Shown piece by piece: positions 61,784 through 64,000 of a stretch of 64,000 nt of DNA. Every line of letters begins with the position of its first letter. Position 1 is the first letter of the stretch. The DNA lies in the NCBI GenBank assembly GCA_026874595.1, contig CM049310.1:16282058-16346057 (forward strand), given 5' to 3'. This DNA comes from Sipunculus nudus. Lineage: Eukaryota > Annelida > Sipuncula > Golfingiida > Sipunculidae. Below the pieces are notes generated by a model that saw nothing but the letters and a program-made list of their open reading frames with translations, searched no databases and had not been told where the DNA came from. Made by a program: the position numbers and the translations under genes.

Positions 61784-62630
61784 TTAATTTGAGATCAGTG
61801 ACTTGTTTCCTCTCAGGTTTGTAAACCAAAGTGCGAGTCTAGTGACTCTACCATGTGCGTAATGTCATTTGAGGAACTGACTTACTTCAGAAAGTCACAG
61901 GAACAGTTCATATCACTGAAAAGGATTATGTTAACTGCTTTCTTAGTACTTACCTGAAATATTAATTGTGTTATAAGGAAAGTGCCCCATTCAGTAGTGA
62001 GCTATAAGCTTTTGATGTGTTTATAAAATATGAAATAATGGATCTTTTTATCTTTTTTTTATCAAAAAGAAATCATATAGATTGCCTCATACATTGCAGG
62101 TTTGTCTTGTTTTATATCACTGTATTAGTTCACAGGTAGTTGTATACCAGCAACATGAAAGAAAGTAGGTTCCCATCCTGGTGTGGCACATCACCTAAAG
62201 TGGTTAAGGCCTTGACACAGGGTTAAGGTTTTAACACTGAAAAAGTGAAGTTAACACACAACCAAAAAGCTTCACCTAGAGAAGGCCCAGATAGAAATTA
62301 TTTTTTACTTTCTGTGTAAATATTATGTTTCAACTTTTTTTTCAGTAATTATCTTTTATTATTTAGCTTGCAAAAGATACCTTGGTTTTATGTCTGAATG
62401 TTTGATAATCATGTTAAAATAATGACAATAAAAGTAAATACAATACCCATGTTCAGTTATAAAAAATATATATATATTTGCAGAAATTGTTTGCCTTATT
62501 TTCTAGGAATAAATTTGGGAAATATTCATATTTCTATTAAATTCATTACATTGATATTGTAAGGGCATAATGTCTAGAAATCTTTTTCTTGTTCCATTGT
62601 GTGGCATTGGCTTTCATGCATACATTATAG
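61784..62630 (+). other. Intron of long form
   Basis: Holds a possible 42-nt cassette exon (61817-61858, see findings) and a short (at)n tract near 62467-62478. Confidence 0.6.
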
Positions 62631-64000
62631 AATGAAGCAGCAACCTTGATTCAAGCTAACTTTCGAGGAAGCCAGGCCCGTAGAGAATATCGAAAACAGC
62701 TTTCCCTGATGCAATCAGTCACTAGCGTTGATAGCCCAGATCCTTTAAATGCTGAAAATGATGGAGGTTTGTCCAGTGAGAACCTAGATAATGACCCTCA
62801 TCAGGAAAATCAGCCAATCAAAGTAGATAATGTTGATGTCCAGTCAGAGATGCTGGTAGACCACAATGACCAATCAGACAGAGGTATGGATAACACTGAC
62901 CAGTTAGATAAGGGGAAGGAAAACACTGGCCAATTAGAGCAAGAAGAAGCAGAGCATATGAACCTATCAGCTCATGACGATGGCCAGCTGGAATACCAGC
63001 CAGACACTGATGAGGAGCTTTATAGTATGGCCCAGTCTGAGAGCCAAGATTTCTACAATATTGACCAAAGTTATAATGAGAAAACAAACACAAGCAGCCA
63101 AGAGAGTGAAGAAAGCCTGGCTGACATTCAGAGCCCAATCCTGGAAGAAGATGAACCTGCAGATCCAGTTTCATCAGCCGATGACTCACCCAAGCGGTGC
63201 AGTAATGAACCAGACATGCTGGATAGAAAGGATGAGGCACCAGCAACTGATGACGCTGAAGGCATCCCTGACTGTGTTAACAACAGTCCAGCAAGAGGTG
63301 CAGGTGAGGAATTGGATTGTGATGAACCAGATGAGACCCTTGAAAATGAAGGTTTTGACAAGTCAGATTCAGATCGTGAAACTTCACCAGCAAAGCCTTT
63401 GGAAAACCCTGATCCTGAAGAACAAGATGAATCAAGCATGGTAGATGGGCCACCAGATCAGCAAAGTGCTTGTAACCCTGAGTCTCCACAAGTCATTGAT
63501 AGAAACGCACAGGATTCAACTCCTCATGATGATCAGGCTTGTGATGAAATTTCTGACCACAAGATGGAGCCAGTGTCAGCTGATATGATAGATAATCCGT
63601 CTGATCAGGAGACTGATGGTGAGGGTTTTGAAAAAAATACAGAGTCACCCACAGAAAATGATACAAAAGTTCACCAGGGAGAGCCACAGATTACTGGAGA
63701 AAATGATGTCAATCATGATGAAACAAAAAGTGCCAAAGCTGTATCAGATCTTGAAGATGATAAAGATGATACTGATATTGCACTACAGGGGTCACCACCT
63801 GTCGATCTCAACCAGACAGGTATTGTGTCTGAAAATCATGGGGAAGCATGTGAAGATCAAACTGCACCAGATGATCCCCATGAAGACGACACTAATGAAC
63901 GCAATTCAGGCTCGGACCACCAGGTTGCAGCAGAGGAGCCATATGATTACAGAACTGATAAACAGAGTTCAAGGCTGGGCTCTGAAGATATTGGTGCAGA
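62631..64000 (+). CDS. Exon of long form: IQ motif 3 and very long acidic tail (runs off window)
   Basis: The acceptor is gcatacattatag at 62630. The frame is open without a stop to the window end (456 codons and two bases). It begins NEAATLIQANFRGSQARREY, a third IQ motif, and then becomes a long, strongly acidic Asp/Glu/Gln/Asn-rich sequence with scattered SP sites and imperfect repeats such as DQSDRG, DQLDKG and GQLEQE (about 62865-62945). No folded domain was recognised after the IQ motif. An internal donor further on cannot be excluded. The exon size, composition and phase fit the acidic tail style of the upstream exons. Confidence 0.85.

Larger units (their letters stand above)
6067..64000 (+). 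other. DCDC2: DCDC2-like gene, 5' and 3' partial in window (overall model)
   Basis: This entry covers the whole gene model; exons are listed separately. Ten exons from 6067 to 39565 total 1104 nt (368 codons) and keep one frame through every junction. From there they join either the stop-containing exon 45698-46633 (679 aa encoded in the window) or the IQ exons from 54080 onward (about 1058 aa to the window edge). The protein carries the second DCX repeat of the DCDC2 family (about residues 22-106 of the window product), a basic linker, and an acidic low-complexity tail. Animal DCDC2 proteins bind microtubules and sit on the ciliary axoneme; that role is carried over from the family. The first DCX repeat was not found between 1 and 6066. 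Transcript structure is inferred from splice signals and phase only. The weakest point is whether the exons after 54080 belong to the same gene. Confidence 0.8.

Noticed and set aside
62818-63687. Frames of 64-156 aa in other frames of the last exon
   Set aside because: Shadows of the long acidic frame that starts at 62631.
1-64000. CRISPR array, bacterial operons, prophage
   Set aside because: Spliced animal gene, SINEs and intron structure exclude a prokaryotic source; no regular repeat-spacer array is present.

Overview
The window is animal nuclear DNA: AT-rich, with long introns, GT-AG splice sites, tRNA-derived SINEs and many nested non-autonomous mobile elements. The repeat style (elements with terminal hairpins and internal tandem subrepeats) suggests a bivalve mollusc. 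That placement is inference; no species-diagnostic gene is present.

One multi-exon gene on the + strand accounts for all convincing coding sequence. It is a DCDC2-like doublecortin-domain gene (microtubule and ciliary axoneme associated in animals). Exons at 6067-6143, 6693-6824 and 7265-7420 encode the second doublecortin (DCX) repeat. Exons at 22073-22261, 23992-24039, 31937-32031 and 32545-32669 encode the basic linker and a DCDC2-type conserved block. Exons at 33149-33241, 35329-35409 and 39458-39565 encode acidic tail. The first DCX repeat was not found and probably lies upstream of the window, unless transcription can start inside it: a perfect RFX X-box lies at 4852-4865.

After 39565 the gene appears to have two fates. 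A large exon at 45698-46633 ends in a stop and gives a short form. Four further exons (54080-54454, 55026-55115, 56869-57105, 62631 to beyond 64000) have matching phase and give a long form with a Ser/Pro-Thr/Pro-rich basic segment, three IQ motifs and a very long acidic tail open at the window edge. The first three of these exons contain no in-frame methionine, so they need an upstream start.

The rest is introns and repeats. Intron 7421-22072 holds a Helitron-like element (8394-9264), a 28-bp minisatellite, a hairpin-ended element (11362-13965) carrying a Mutator-like insertion with a 9-bp target duplication, and further degenerate elements. Intron 24040-31936 holds an element (about 26870-30597) interrupted by a second, Helitron-like element (28705-30136), then a SINE. 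Intron 39566-45697 is a three-level nest of elements. Introns 46634-54079 and 57106-62630 each hold one more copy. Ten recognised copies of these families share the orientation of the gene, and a perfect 12-bp palindrome, GGTGGCGCCACC, recurs in families that otherwise look unrelated.
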